From UBA7887 sp964408735 (GTDB lineage: Bacteria; Pseudomonadota; Alphaproteobacteria; UBA7887), in contig CAYPAX010000009.1 of the NCBI GenBank assembly GCA_964408735.1, positions 1 through 64,000 of the forward strand: DNA of 64,000 nt, read 5' to 3'. Positions 20,308-26,844 of this stretch are shown here, piece by piece. The notes under the pieces are model-generated. The model searched no databases and was not told where the DNA came from. It was given only the letters and a program-made list of their open reading frames with translations. The position numbers and the translations under genes were made by a program. Each line of letters opens with the position of its first letter. The first letter of the stretch is position 1.

Positions 20308-21222
20308 GTGAGCGCCCGATTTATCGACTGCCCGGCCTTCCTGGCCGAGCTGATCACGGACGATATGCGTGCGCTGGTGCCCGGCCTCGACGTGGTCGTC
20401 GCCGACCCCGGAGAGGACGAAGCGCAGCGTATGATGGCGGGCTGCACGGTGGTGGTGAACGACCACACCTGGATGGGCGACAGCCTGCTGGCCGCCTGCC
20501 CGGCGCTTCGTACCATCGTCTTCATGGGCACCGGCGCCTCGTCCTATATCGACTTGGAAGCAGCCGAGCGCCACGGCATCGAAGTGAAGACCATCAGCGG
20601 CTACGGCGACCAGAGCGTCGCCGAGCACGCCGTCGCCCTGATGTTCGCCGCCGCCCGCAAGCTCTCCGCCATGGACCGCGCCTTGCGTGCCGGCGAGTGG
20701 GCGACGCTGGACAGCATCGAGCTTGCCGGCAAGACCCTCGGCGTCATCGGCACCGGCGGCATCGGCCGCGCCATGGTGCGACTGGGCGCGGGACTGGGCA
20801 TGACCGTCATCGCCTGGAACCGCAGCGGCGTCCCCGCCGACCTGCCCTGCGAGCCACGCGACCTCGACGCCCTGCTCGCAGAGGCCGACGTGGTCTCCCT
20901 ACACCTCTCCCTCAATGACGAGACCGCCAACATCATAGACGCCCGCCACCTCGCCCTGCTCAAGCCCGGCGCCATCCTCGTCAACACCGCCCGCGGCGGC
21001 CTCATCGACGAGCCCGCACTGATCGAAGCGCTGACCGAGGGCCGCATCGCCCACGCGGCGCTGGACACCTTCGCCGAAGAGCCCCTGGCGGCGGATCACC
21101 CGCTGACGAAGCTGGATAACGTGACGCTGACGGGACACGCCGGCTTCATGACCCGCGAAGCGGCGACGCGGTTGCTGCAGAGTGCGTATGAGCTGACGCG
21201 GGAGGCGCTAGGAGAAGGTTAG
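20308..21222 (+). CDS. D-isomer-specific 2-hydroxyacid dehydrogenase family, NAD-binding
   Basis: The 304-residue enzyme has the substrate domain in two halves around a Rossmann domain (GVIGTGGIGRAMVRLG). The catalytic triad is visible: Arg in VNTARGGLIDE, Glu in DTFAEEPLAAD and His in LTGHAGFM. It should interconvert a 2-hydroxy acid and a 2-keto acid with NAD(P)(H). I prefer GTG 20308, one base after the symporter TGA; GTG 20296 in the same frame would overlap that gene by 11 bases. Coupling to the symporter suggests a catabolic role for an imported hydroxy acid. Specificity is unknown. Confidence 0.88.
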   Translation: MSARFIDCPAFLAELITDDMRALVPGLDVVVADPGEDEAQRMMAGCTVVVNDHTWMGDSLLAACPALRTIVFMGTGASSYIDLEAAERHGIEVKTISGYGDQSVAEHAVALMFAAARKLSAMDRALRAGEWATLDSIELAGKTLGVIGTGGIGRAMVRLGAGLGMTVIAWNRSGVPADLPCEPRDLDALLAEADVVSLHLSLNDETANIIDARHLALLKPGAILVNTARGGLIDEPALIEALTEGRIAHAALDTFAEEPLAADHPLTKLDNVTLTGHAGFMTREAATRLLQSAYELTREALGEG

Positions 21223-21277
21223 AGGACACTCGAGGGTATTCGGCCATGTCCCCTTAATTGATGCAGGAGACTGCGAG

Positions 21278-23470
21278 ATGTGGCGTCAACAATTAGCTCT
21301 TCGCCCAGTGGCCCAGACTATGCTGGCCTTGGCGTTGCTTCTGCTATCTGACCCTTCGCTGGCATTCGACGAGCAGCGAGGCGCCATAGCAATGGCTGCT
21401 GCGGAAATCCAAAGAGTTTCCAACGCCATGCCTCGTATCGAAGCCGAAATCGCGGCATGGGAGGGCCGACGCGAGCCCGCGGCCGCAAGGCGAATTTTGA
21501 CCGCTGACGTCCGCGAGTTAGAGCCTGCCGATCTGAGATGGCGAGTACGGCACGAAAGCTTGCGCCACCGTCGCGCCAGTTTGGACACAAGCCTTGCCAA
21601 CGCCATACATCGTTATAGAGAGGCGATGCTGGCCCTCAAATATGCGCTCAAGCCGCTGCTCAATATGCATGAAGCGGCGCAAGTGGCCATCGAAACGATA
21701 CAGAATAGTGGCGGGCACCCCGCGAACAAGCGCCGCGCCATCGCTACGATTCGGCGCGATCTCGCCACCTATTACTCAATCAGGGACGGCGATACTGCCG
21801 TTTTCTCGAGCGACTTCGCCAAGGTACTTGAAAAAGTTCGAGAGCTAATTGCCGGCGGGCAGCCGCACAAGGTGGTCGTAGGTTACCTGCTCCAATGGAG
21901 CGGCGCACAACCTGTGACGCAGGGCGTGGCGAGCGGTCTCTTCAGCATGGCGGCCTCGACGTTCCTGCACCAGACCGCCAGCGATCGGATAAATGCCTGG
22001 AACAAGGGCGTCCGCCAAGTAAACGGGATCATGAAATTGGCACGAGGCTTCGCCGAAGCAAATTCTGCGGCCCCTGGCGCTGCCAACATCGATCGCCTGA
22101 TCGCCCTTATCGACGGCATTGACGGTATGCTTTCGTCAGGCCGGCCCGCCACAGTCCCCATCAAGCTGAGCTTGGTCTATGCCCGGATGGTGCTGACCTC
22201 TATTCGTACCAACTACGACAGTATCTGCTTTGCGCAGGCGAGGAAGAACCTCATAGCGACTACCGTTGCCGGCAGCAAGGTGGCAGAGAGCAAGAGCCCA
22301 ATCGACTGGCCCGGCTATTGGTCGAAATGCCCATTCGGGCGGGTTGACTTTATGGACTGGGAGCTGGCGCTGGTCGAGGATCCGAGCTCTCGTCACCATC
22401 CGCGCTACGCGGTAAAAACCTTTGTTCACTTCAACGTAGGGGTGCCGGAGTCCTATCCCGATAGCGCTTGGATTTGGGTGGCGCCGGCCGATGCGCCAGT
22501 ACCGGCATCGATCAAAGGGGCCGTTCGTATTGTCAATGATCCGGACGACGACTGGTCGAGCGACCAGTTTCTCGGCAAGCCGGCACGCAATGCCCACACC
22601 GAGAGTTTCGACTTCGGCTTCCGCACCCCCTTCCGCGGCCGCTACGTGGCGCGGCTCTTTTCTCACGGGCCTGGCTCCGAGCAGCCTGTTTCTGCGGTCT
22701 ATTTCGACGTAGACAGCGTCGAAGGCTGGCAGGTCTGGCTCGATGCCAAGAGCTATCTGCCGGGCACAGTGATCCCGGCGCAGGCGCTACGCCCCAGCGA
22801 CCTCGAACTGCATTCCATCATCAACTGGGCCGTGCTGCCTGCGTCAGCCGAGCATCTTCCTCACGACGAGATAGAGACCAGCATTGTCGGGCGGGACACC
22901 CGCATTCTCTGGACTTGGAAACCCTGGCGATCCGGCAACATCCATATCAACCTGGTAGCGCCCGACGAGCCGGGCAAGTACGAAGTCCGGCTTTATGATA
23001 GCGGCGAGGAAGTCGCCATCAGCGCCTTCGAGGTGGAAGGGCTTGACAAATGTCTCAAAGGCAATCGCAAACTTCGATTGTCCGCGGAGCGTGGTAACCT
23101 GGATGCCCAACTCGAGCTCGCGACCCTGTACTACATCGACTCGTGCGACATCCTGCGGTCCATCATATGGCATCGGGCGGCGGCTCGCCAGGGCAGCAAC
23201 ATCGCGGCGACCATACTCGGTCATCTCTACATTAACGGCGAGTATAAAGGCGTGCTCCAGGATCTCATGCAAGGCTATATGTGGGCATACTTGGGGGTCA
23301 CCATGGGCAGGAGCTTTGGGCGCACTCAGAGCTCACTCTTGGATGATGCCGCGGAAAATATGACCCCCGCGGAGATCCTCGAGGCGAAGCGCCTGGCGCG
23401 AGACTGGGTGGAGAAGTGGGGGCACTCGGTTCCGGATTGGGCCTGGGAGGAATTGGATGGCACCCCGTGA
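21278..23470 (+). CDS. Secreted protein of unknown function with C-terminal Sel1-like repeats (730 aa)
   Basis: A signal peptide (LALALLLLSDPSLA, cleavage near residue 29) sends this protein out of the cytoplasm. The first ~300 residues look helical and include a likely coiled-coil stretch; the middle (about 350-580) is rich in W, P and F and probably beta-structured. From about 588 to 680 lie Sel1-type helical repeats (GNLDAQLELATLYYID, GSNIAATILGHLYING), a fold that usually binds partner proteins. AGGAGA precedes the ATG. I cannot assign a function. It is the last gene before a gene-free spacer. Confidence 0.75.
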   Translation: MWRQQLALRPVAQTMLALALLLLSDPSLAFDEQRGAIAMAAAEIQRVSNAMPRIEAEIAAWEGRREPAAARRILTADVRELEPADLRWRVRHESLRHRRASLDTSLANAIHRYREAMLALKYALKPLLNMHEAAQVAIETIQNSGGHPANKRRAIATIRRDLATYYSIRDGDTAVFSSDFAKVLEKVRELIAGGQPHKVVVGYLLQWSGAQPVTQGVASGLFSMAASTFLHQTASDRINAWNKGVRQVNGIMKLARGFAEANSAAPGAANIDRLIALIDGIDGMLSSGRPATVPIKLSLVYARMVLTSIRTNYDSICFAQARKNLIATTVAGSKVAESKSPIDWPGYWSKCPFGRVDFMDWELALVEDPSSRHHPRYAVKTFVHFNVGVPESYPDSAWIWVAPADAPVPASIKGAVRIVNDPDDDWSSDQFLGKPARNAHTESFDFGFRTPFRGRYVARLFSHGPGSEQPVSAVYFDVDSVEGWQVWLDAKSYLPGTVIPAQALRPSDLELHSIINWAVLPASAEHLPHDEIETSIVGRDTRILWTWKPWRSGNIHINLVAPDEPGKYEVRLYDSGEEVAISAFEVEGLDKCLKGNRKLRLSAERGNLDAQLELATLYYIDSCDILRSIIWHRAAARQGSNIAATILGHLYINGEYKGVLQDLMQGYMWAYLGVTMGRSFGRTQSSLLDDAAENMTPAEILEAKRLARDWVEKWGHSVPDWAWEELDGTP

Positions 23471-23561
23471 CCGCCAAGCGCGGGATGCGCGGATCGGTCC
23501 CCAATAAGACAGGGGTGGTTCTCCACTTGCGCCGCCGAGTCCGGGCGCGGGAACTTGGGAA

Positions 23562-23580
23562 TTCGGTGCCAGTCACCGAA
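23562..23580. repeat. REP-like palindrome, copy 1
   Basis: TTCGGTG-CCAGT-CACCGAA: seven-base perfect arms around a five-base centre. It shares its core GGTG-nCAGT-CACC with copy 2. The third position of each arm differs between copies but pairing is kept. Short GGTG...CACC palindromes of this kind recall REP elements moved by RAYT transposases; no such transposase is in the window. Confidence 0.5.
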
Positions 23581-23617
23581 CTCATGGTAGTGTTACAATA
23601 TATTATACCCTGTCTGG

Positions 23618-23636
23618 TTGGGTGACAGTCACCCAA
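23618..23636. repeat. REP-like palindrome, copy 2 (or weak terminator)
   Basis: TTGGGTG-ACAGT-CACCCAA, with the same core as copy 1, 56 bases downstream in the same orientation, followed by TTTT. The trailing T run means it could also work as a weak plus-strand terminator for the Sel1-repeat gene. Confidence 0.5.
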
Positions 23637-23779
23637 TTTTCGAGGGAATAATAGTGTGGCATTGCCACTATCAGTTCGATGGTTGACACCTGACCTCCCC
23701 AAGCTTTCCCGCCGGCGTTGCTATCGGGTCCGGGCCGCTCCGCGCCTCCGCGTACCAGAATCCTTCCTTGGCTCCCGCC

Positions 23780-23965
23780 CTACCCCGCCAGATCCCGCAC
23801 CATCTGCGCGGCCAGCGCGGCGACCGCGCGGCGGCGGTATTGGGGTTGGATGAGGGTGGTGCGGGCGGGGCTGACGGCCTTTTTTATGGCTTTTTCGAGG
23901 GCTGTGGCCGCAGCCTCTATGTCGGCGGCGGGATTCTCGACCACGAGGGCGAGCGGGTCGCGGGC
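23780..23965 (-). pseudogene. Decayed 3' fragment of an hcrB-like (FAD subunit) gene
   Basis: Read on the minus strand this stretch encodes ALEKAIKKAVSPARTTLIQ and then QYRRRAVAALAAQMVRDLAG followed by TAG. That is nearly identical to the last ~55 residues of the intact hcrB gene at 25906-26844. Nucleotide similarity is high over about 170 bases, fades near 23965, and the rest of the gene is missing. The fragment sits just downstream of the minus-strand SDR gene, and the true hcrB end lies just downstream of the plus-strand SDR gene, so the two copies flank the SDR pair in direct orientation. Confidence 0.8.
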
Positions 23966-23998
23966 GCTTCGAAAGTTCCTTAACGAAGTCAGCCGTAT

Positions 23999-24736
23999 TT
24001 ATGACAGGGACAATCCGCCATCGGCGATGATGGTGTGGCCTTGCAGGTAAGCGGCGAGCGGCGAGGCCAGAAACACGGCCACACCGGCCATGTCCTCGGG
24101 CGTCCCCATACGGCGAAGCGGGATCGCCCGCAGGCTTGCCTCCCGACGCGTCTCATTTTCCGTGGTAACGGTCGTGAGCTTGGTGGGGACCAAACCGGGC
24201 GCCAGCCCGTTCACCCGAATCCCGTCGCGCGCCCACGCGGCGCCGAGGGTCTTGGTGAGGCTGATCGCCGCCGCTTTGGACGCGGCATAGGCCGGATTGC
24301 CGATGTTCGCACGGAATCCGGAAACCGAGCTGACAAGTATCAGGGCCCCATGACTGTCCGCCAGCATTGGCTTGAATTTGGTTGCCGCGTGCATGACGGA
24401 GTGAATGTTGACGTCCATCACCGACTCCCAGCCCGGCTTTTCGAACTCGCCTCTCTGGTAGCGGACCGTCCCCTGACACAGCACCAGGACATCAAGCGAC
24501 GCGAATGGGGGATGGTAAGCTGTCAGCGCATCGAAGTCGGTCACGTCAACACACGCATATCGAAGCCCGGAAAGGTTCGAGCCGTCCTCGCCATGGTAGG
24601 CCGCCGCGGAATGTCGGGTGCCCCAAACATGCACTTCCGCGCCACGCAAGCGAAAGCCGTGCGCGATTCCATTGCCGATGCCGCTCGACCCGCCGACCAC
24701 CAGCACTCGCTGCTCCGAAAAATCCGTATCGTTCAC
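23999..24736 (-). CDS. SDR family oxidoreductase
   Basis: A 245-residue classical short-chain dehydrogenase. The cofactor loop GGSSGIGNGIAHG is at residues 15-27, and the catalytic Ser-Tyr-Lys set is in SSVSGFRANIGNPAYAASK. The C-terminal GTPEDMAGVAVFLASPLAA and IIADGGLSLS are typical. It should oxidise or reduce an alcohol/ketone pair with NAD(P). Codon use is less GC-biased than in the hcr genes. It is divergent from a second SDR gene across a palindrome-rich 308-base region, so both may answer to one regulator. The substrate is unknown. Confidence 0.88.
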   Translation of the reverse strand: MNDTDFSEQRVLVVGGSSGIGNGIAHGFRLRGAEVHVWGTRHSAAAYHGEDGSNLSGLRYACVDVTDFDALTAYHPPFASLDVLVLCQGTVRYQRGEFEKPGWESVMDVNIHSVMHAATKFKPMLADSHGALILVSSVSGFRANIGNPAYAASKAAAISLTKTLGAAWARDGIRVNGLAPGLVPTKLTTVTTENETRREASLRAIPLRRMGTPEDMAGVAVFLASPLAAYLQGHTIIADGGLSLS

Positions 24737-24906
24737 GTTCCGACTCTCTTCTCTGTCAATAAGGGAGAAATGTGCCGCACACTGTCCGCGAAAATGCCGG
24801 TGTTGCGCGGCGGGGGATACCCGATCAGACTAGCGCCTCGGACTATCCAACGGGAAGGGCCTCCTAATGTGGCGTATCACGCATCATCAGGGGTTGGAAC
24901 AGCTAG

Positions 24907-24989
24907 TGGATCGACCGAGACATTTGAGTCCATGCGGCGCGCGCCTGTGTTTCGCCTAAAGCGCTCAAATGTCTCGATAAGTTGATCCA
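24907..24989. repeat. Long imperfect inverted repeat
   Basis: A perfect 13-base arm CGAGACATTTGAG at 24916-24928 pairs with CTCAAATGTCTCG at 24964-24976. Outside these, TGGATCGAC (24907-24915) matches the complement of GTTGATCCA (24981-24989) at eight of nine positions. The centre is 35 bases. It could form a long hairpin, hold two operator half-sites, or be a trace of a small mobile element. Confidence 0.65.
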
Positions 24990-24994
24990 TCAAC
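24981..24994. promoter_or_regulatory. Palindrome GTTGAT-CC-ATCAAC
   Basis: A 14-base palindrome with six-base perfect arms. It overlaps the right end of the long inverted repeat and the proposed -35 element of the plus-strand SDR gene. It is a possible regulator-binding site. Confidence 0.4.
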
Positions 24995-25003
24995 AATATA
25001 GCG

Positions 25004-25033
25004 AGTGGTTCGATATGATTGAATCGAACCACT
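25004..25033. promoter_or_regulatory. Probable operator: 11-base perfect inverted repeat
   Basis: AGTGGTTCGAT and ATCGAACCACT flank an eight-base centre, 11 bases upstream of the ATG at 25045. A 30-base symmetric site placed across the likely -10 and transcription start is what a dimeric repressor (for example TetR-like) would use. No regulator gene is adjacent, so the protein that binds is unknown. Confidence 0.6.
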
Positions 25034-25044
25034 AGGGTACCCGC

Positions 25045-25860
25045 ATGACTGACAGTTTCGAGAACCATGTTGCCGTAATTACTGGTGGGGCAAGCGGGAT
25101 CGGCCGCGCAGCGGCGGAGTGCTTTGCCAAGCGGCGCTGCCGCTTGGTCCTTGCCGACATCGAGCCCGAGGCGCTGGACAGGGCGGTTGCCGAACTCCAA
25201 GGCGCAGGCGCCGAGGCTATTGGCGTGGTAACGGACGTCAGCCGGGCCGATAGCATGCAAGCCCTGGCGGATGAGTCCTTTTCCTGCTTCGGCGCCACGC
25301 ACTATGTGTTCCACAATGCCGGCGTTGCGGTCATGGGGCCGACACAGGCCATGTCCGACGCGGACTGGGAATGGCTGATTAATGTCAATTTGTGGGGTCC
25401 CATTTATGGAACGCAGGCCTTTCTGCCGCGCATGCTCGAACAGGGCGAACCCGGCCACCACGTGTTTACCGCGAGCTTCGCGGGCATTGTGCCCAATCGC
25501 GAGCTCGGCCCCTACAACGTGACCAAAGCCGGGGTCGTCGCCTTGGCGGAGTCCCTATACAAGGATCTCCGGAACACGAACATAGGCGTGTCCGTTCTGT
25601 GTCCGATGCGCGTCGAGACCAAGATCGATGATAGCCACCGCAACCGCCCTGATTCCTTGGGGCGTGCGGCGTCGCATACCTATTCTGAGGAGGCGCTCTC
25701 CGCCCTGCAAGGGAGAACCCTGAACCCCGAAACCGTTGCCGAACTTATTCTCGCGGCAATCGCGGACAATCGGCTCTATATTCACACCCACAAAGAGGCG
25801 GAACCCCTGTTCCGAAAGCGCGCCGAGCGCATTTTGACGGCTTTCGAGAACGCGTTGTAG
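25045..25860 (+). CDS. SDR family oxidoreductase
   Basis: A 271-residue classical short-chain dehydrogenase with cofactor loop TGGASGIGRAAAECF (residues 13-27), HNAG motif (VFHNAGVAVMG), and catalytic residues in FTASFAGIVPNRELGPYNVTK. The C-terminus (ILAAIADNRLYIHTHKEAEP) resembles SDRs that act on long or bulky substrates. It uses NAD(P)(H); the substrate is not known. The start is preceded by the operator-like palindrome. It is divergent from the other SDR gene and convergent with hcrB, whose stop lies 45 bases away. Confidence 0.88.
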   Translation: MTDSFENHVAVITGGASGIGRAAAECFAKRRCRLVLADIEPEALDRAVAELQGAGAEAIGVVTDVSRADSMQALADESFSCFGATHYVFHNAGVAVMGPTQAMSDADWEWLINVNLWGPIYGTQAFLPRMLEQGEPGHHVFTASFAGIVPNRELGPYNVTKAGVVALAESLYKDLRNTNIGVSVLCPMRVETKIDDSHRNRPDSLGRAASHTYSEEALSALQGRTLNPETVAELILAAIADNRLYIHTHKEAEPLFRKRAERILTAFENAL

Positions 25861-25905
25861 GGGGGCCTTGACCCCAAGCCCCTACGCAAAATTTGTCCCG
25901 CAGAA

Positions 25906-26844
25906 CTACCCCGCCAGATCCCGCACCATTTGCGCGGCCAGCGCCGCTACCGCGCGGCGGCGGTATTGGGGTTGGATGAGGGTGGTGCGGACGGGGCTGA
26001 CGGCTTTCTGGATGGCCTTTTCGAGGGCCGTGGCGGCGGTCTCGGTGTCGGCGGCGGGGATCTCGACGAGGAGGGGGGCGGGGTTGGTGCCGGTGAGGCC
26101 CGCGCGGAGGTGGCTCACCTTGCCATCCTCAGGCACGAGGCCGACGGCGACGCCAGCGAGGGAGAAGTCTATCGCGCCGCGTACGCGGATTTCGCGGTAG
26201 GCGCTGCGCAAGCCTGGCGGCTGCGGAGGCAGGTGCACGGCAACGACGATCTCGCCGTCTTCCAGGCCCAAGTGGTCCATGCCGTCGTCCTGCAGCAGGG
26301 CGTCGAGCGGCACGCGGCGGCGGCCACCCTCGCCGGCGATCTCGACCTCGGCGGCGTAGAGCGCCAGCGCCGCCGCCAGATCGCCGCTGTATGTGGCGTA
26401 GCAGCGCTTGCTGGTGGGCACCACGTGGCAGATCTCGCCGCCATATTTGAGGCAGTAGTCGTTGCTCCTTCGCCACCATTCGCTCTGGTTATAGAACAGG
26501 CAACGGGTGTCGAGGCAAAGATTGCCGCCAACCGTGGCCGTGCCGCGATGGGTCGGCCCGGCCACCGCCGCTGCCGCTTGTGCCAGTGCCGGGTAGTCTG
26601 CGCAGGCCACGGCAAGCGTCTCGAGCGTCACCATGGCGCCGATATGCCCGCCGTCGAGGATGCGCAGCTCGTCGCAGCCGCCGAGATCGATGACGGTCTC
26701 GGTCTCGACCAGGCCACGGCGCATGTTGGGCAGCAGGTCGGTGCCGCCGGCAAGCAGGCGCGCGCCGGGATTCGACGCCCGCGCGGCCACCGCCTCTTCC
26801 ACGCTTCCCGGGCGCAGCAGCGTGAAGTCGGGCAGCAGCTCCAT
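25906..26844 (-). CDS. hcrB: 4-hydroxybenzoyl-CoA reductase-type FAD subunit (beta)
   Basis: The 312-residue subunit has the FAD-binding fold of the xanthine dehydrogenase family (LLAGGTDLLPN near residue 31, GTATVGGNLC near 101). Between about 110 and 150 it has an inserted loop with cysteines at 115, 131, 139 and 148. This 16-8-9 spacing equals that which I recall for the [4Fe-4S] ligands of Thauera aromatica HcrB (122, 138, 146, 155). Ordinary xanthine or CO dehydrogenase FAD subunits lack that loop. The subunit passes electrons between a donor such as ferredoxin and the 2Fe-2S subunit. Start ATG 26844 overlaps the hcrA stop (TGATG). Its last ~55 residues are duplicated as a fragment at 23780. 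Confidence 0.85.
   Translation of the reverse strand: MELLPDFTLLRPGSVEEAVAARASNPGARLLAGGTDLLPNMRRGLVETETVIDLGGCDELRILDGGHIGAMVTLETLAVACADYPALAQAAAAVAGPTHRGTATVGGNLCLDTRCLFYNQSEWWRRSNDYCLKYGGEICHVVPTSKRCYATYSGDLAAALALYAAEVEIAGEGGRRRVPLDALLQDDGMDHLGLEDGEIVVAVHLPPQPPGLRSAYREIRVRGAIDFSLAGVAVGLVPEDGKVSHLRAGLTGTNPAPLLVEIPAADTETAATALEKAIQKAVSPVRTTLIQPQYRRRAVAALAAQMVRDLAG

Larger units (their letters stand above)
23471..23779. other. Gene-free spacer with palindromes
   Basis: No credible gene is seen in these ~310 bases. The spacer holds two related short palindromes (listed separately), an AT-rich stretch around 23591-23610, and an imperfect hairpin near 23650-23670 (ATAGTG...CACTAT). Composition in the middle is clearly less GC-rich than in the surrounding genes. 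It borders the decayed hcrB fragment and looks like an accumulation site for small repeats. Confidence 0.6.
24737..25044. promoter_or_regulatory. Divergent promoter region between two SDR genes
   Basis: No gene is supported in these 308 bases. The part nearest the plus-strand gene carries three inverted repeats (listed separately). A possible plus-strand promoter is TCAACA (24990-24995), an 18-base spacer and TATGAT (25014-25019), with the strongest palindrome lying across the -10. This arrangement would suit repression of the plus-strand SDR gene. The promoter boxes are inferred by eye. Confidence 0.45.

Noticed and set aside
18429..20531. 700-codon open frame opposite the symporter gene
   Set aside because: Mostly D, H, G, A and Q low-complexity sequence, an antisense shadow of a hydrophobic membrane protein gene.
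24907..24989. Insertion sequence or MITE ends
   Set aside because: The inverted arms are separated by only 35 bases, without flanking target duplication that I can see; an operator or hairpin is the simpler reading.
24877..25461. Minus-strand frame over the SDR promoter region and start of the plus-strand SDR gene
   Set aside because: It is antisense to the conserved SDR cofactor loop and would run through the palindromes; no family features were seen.
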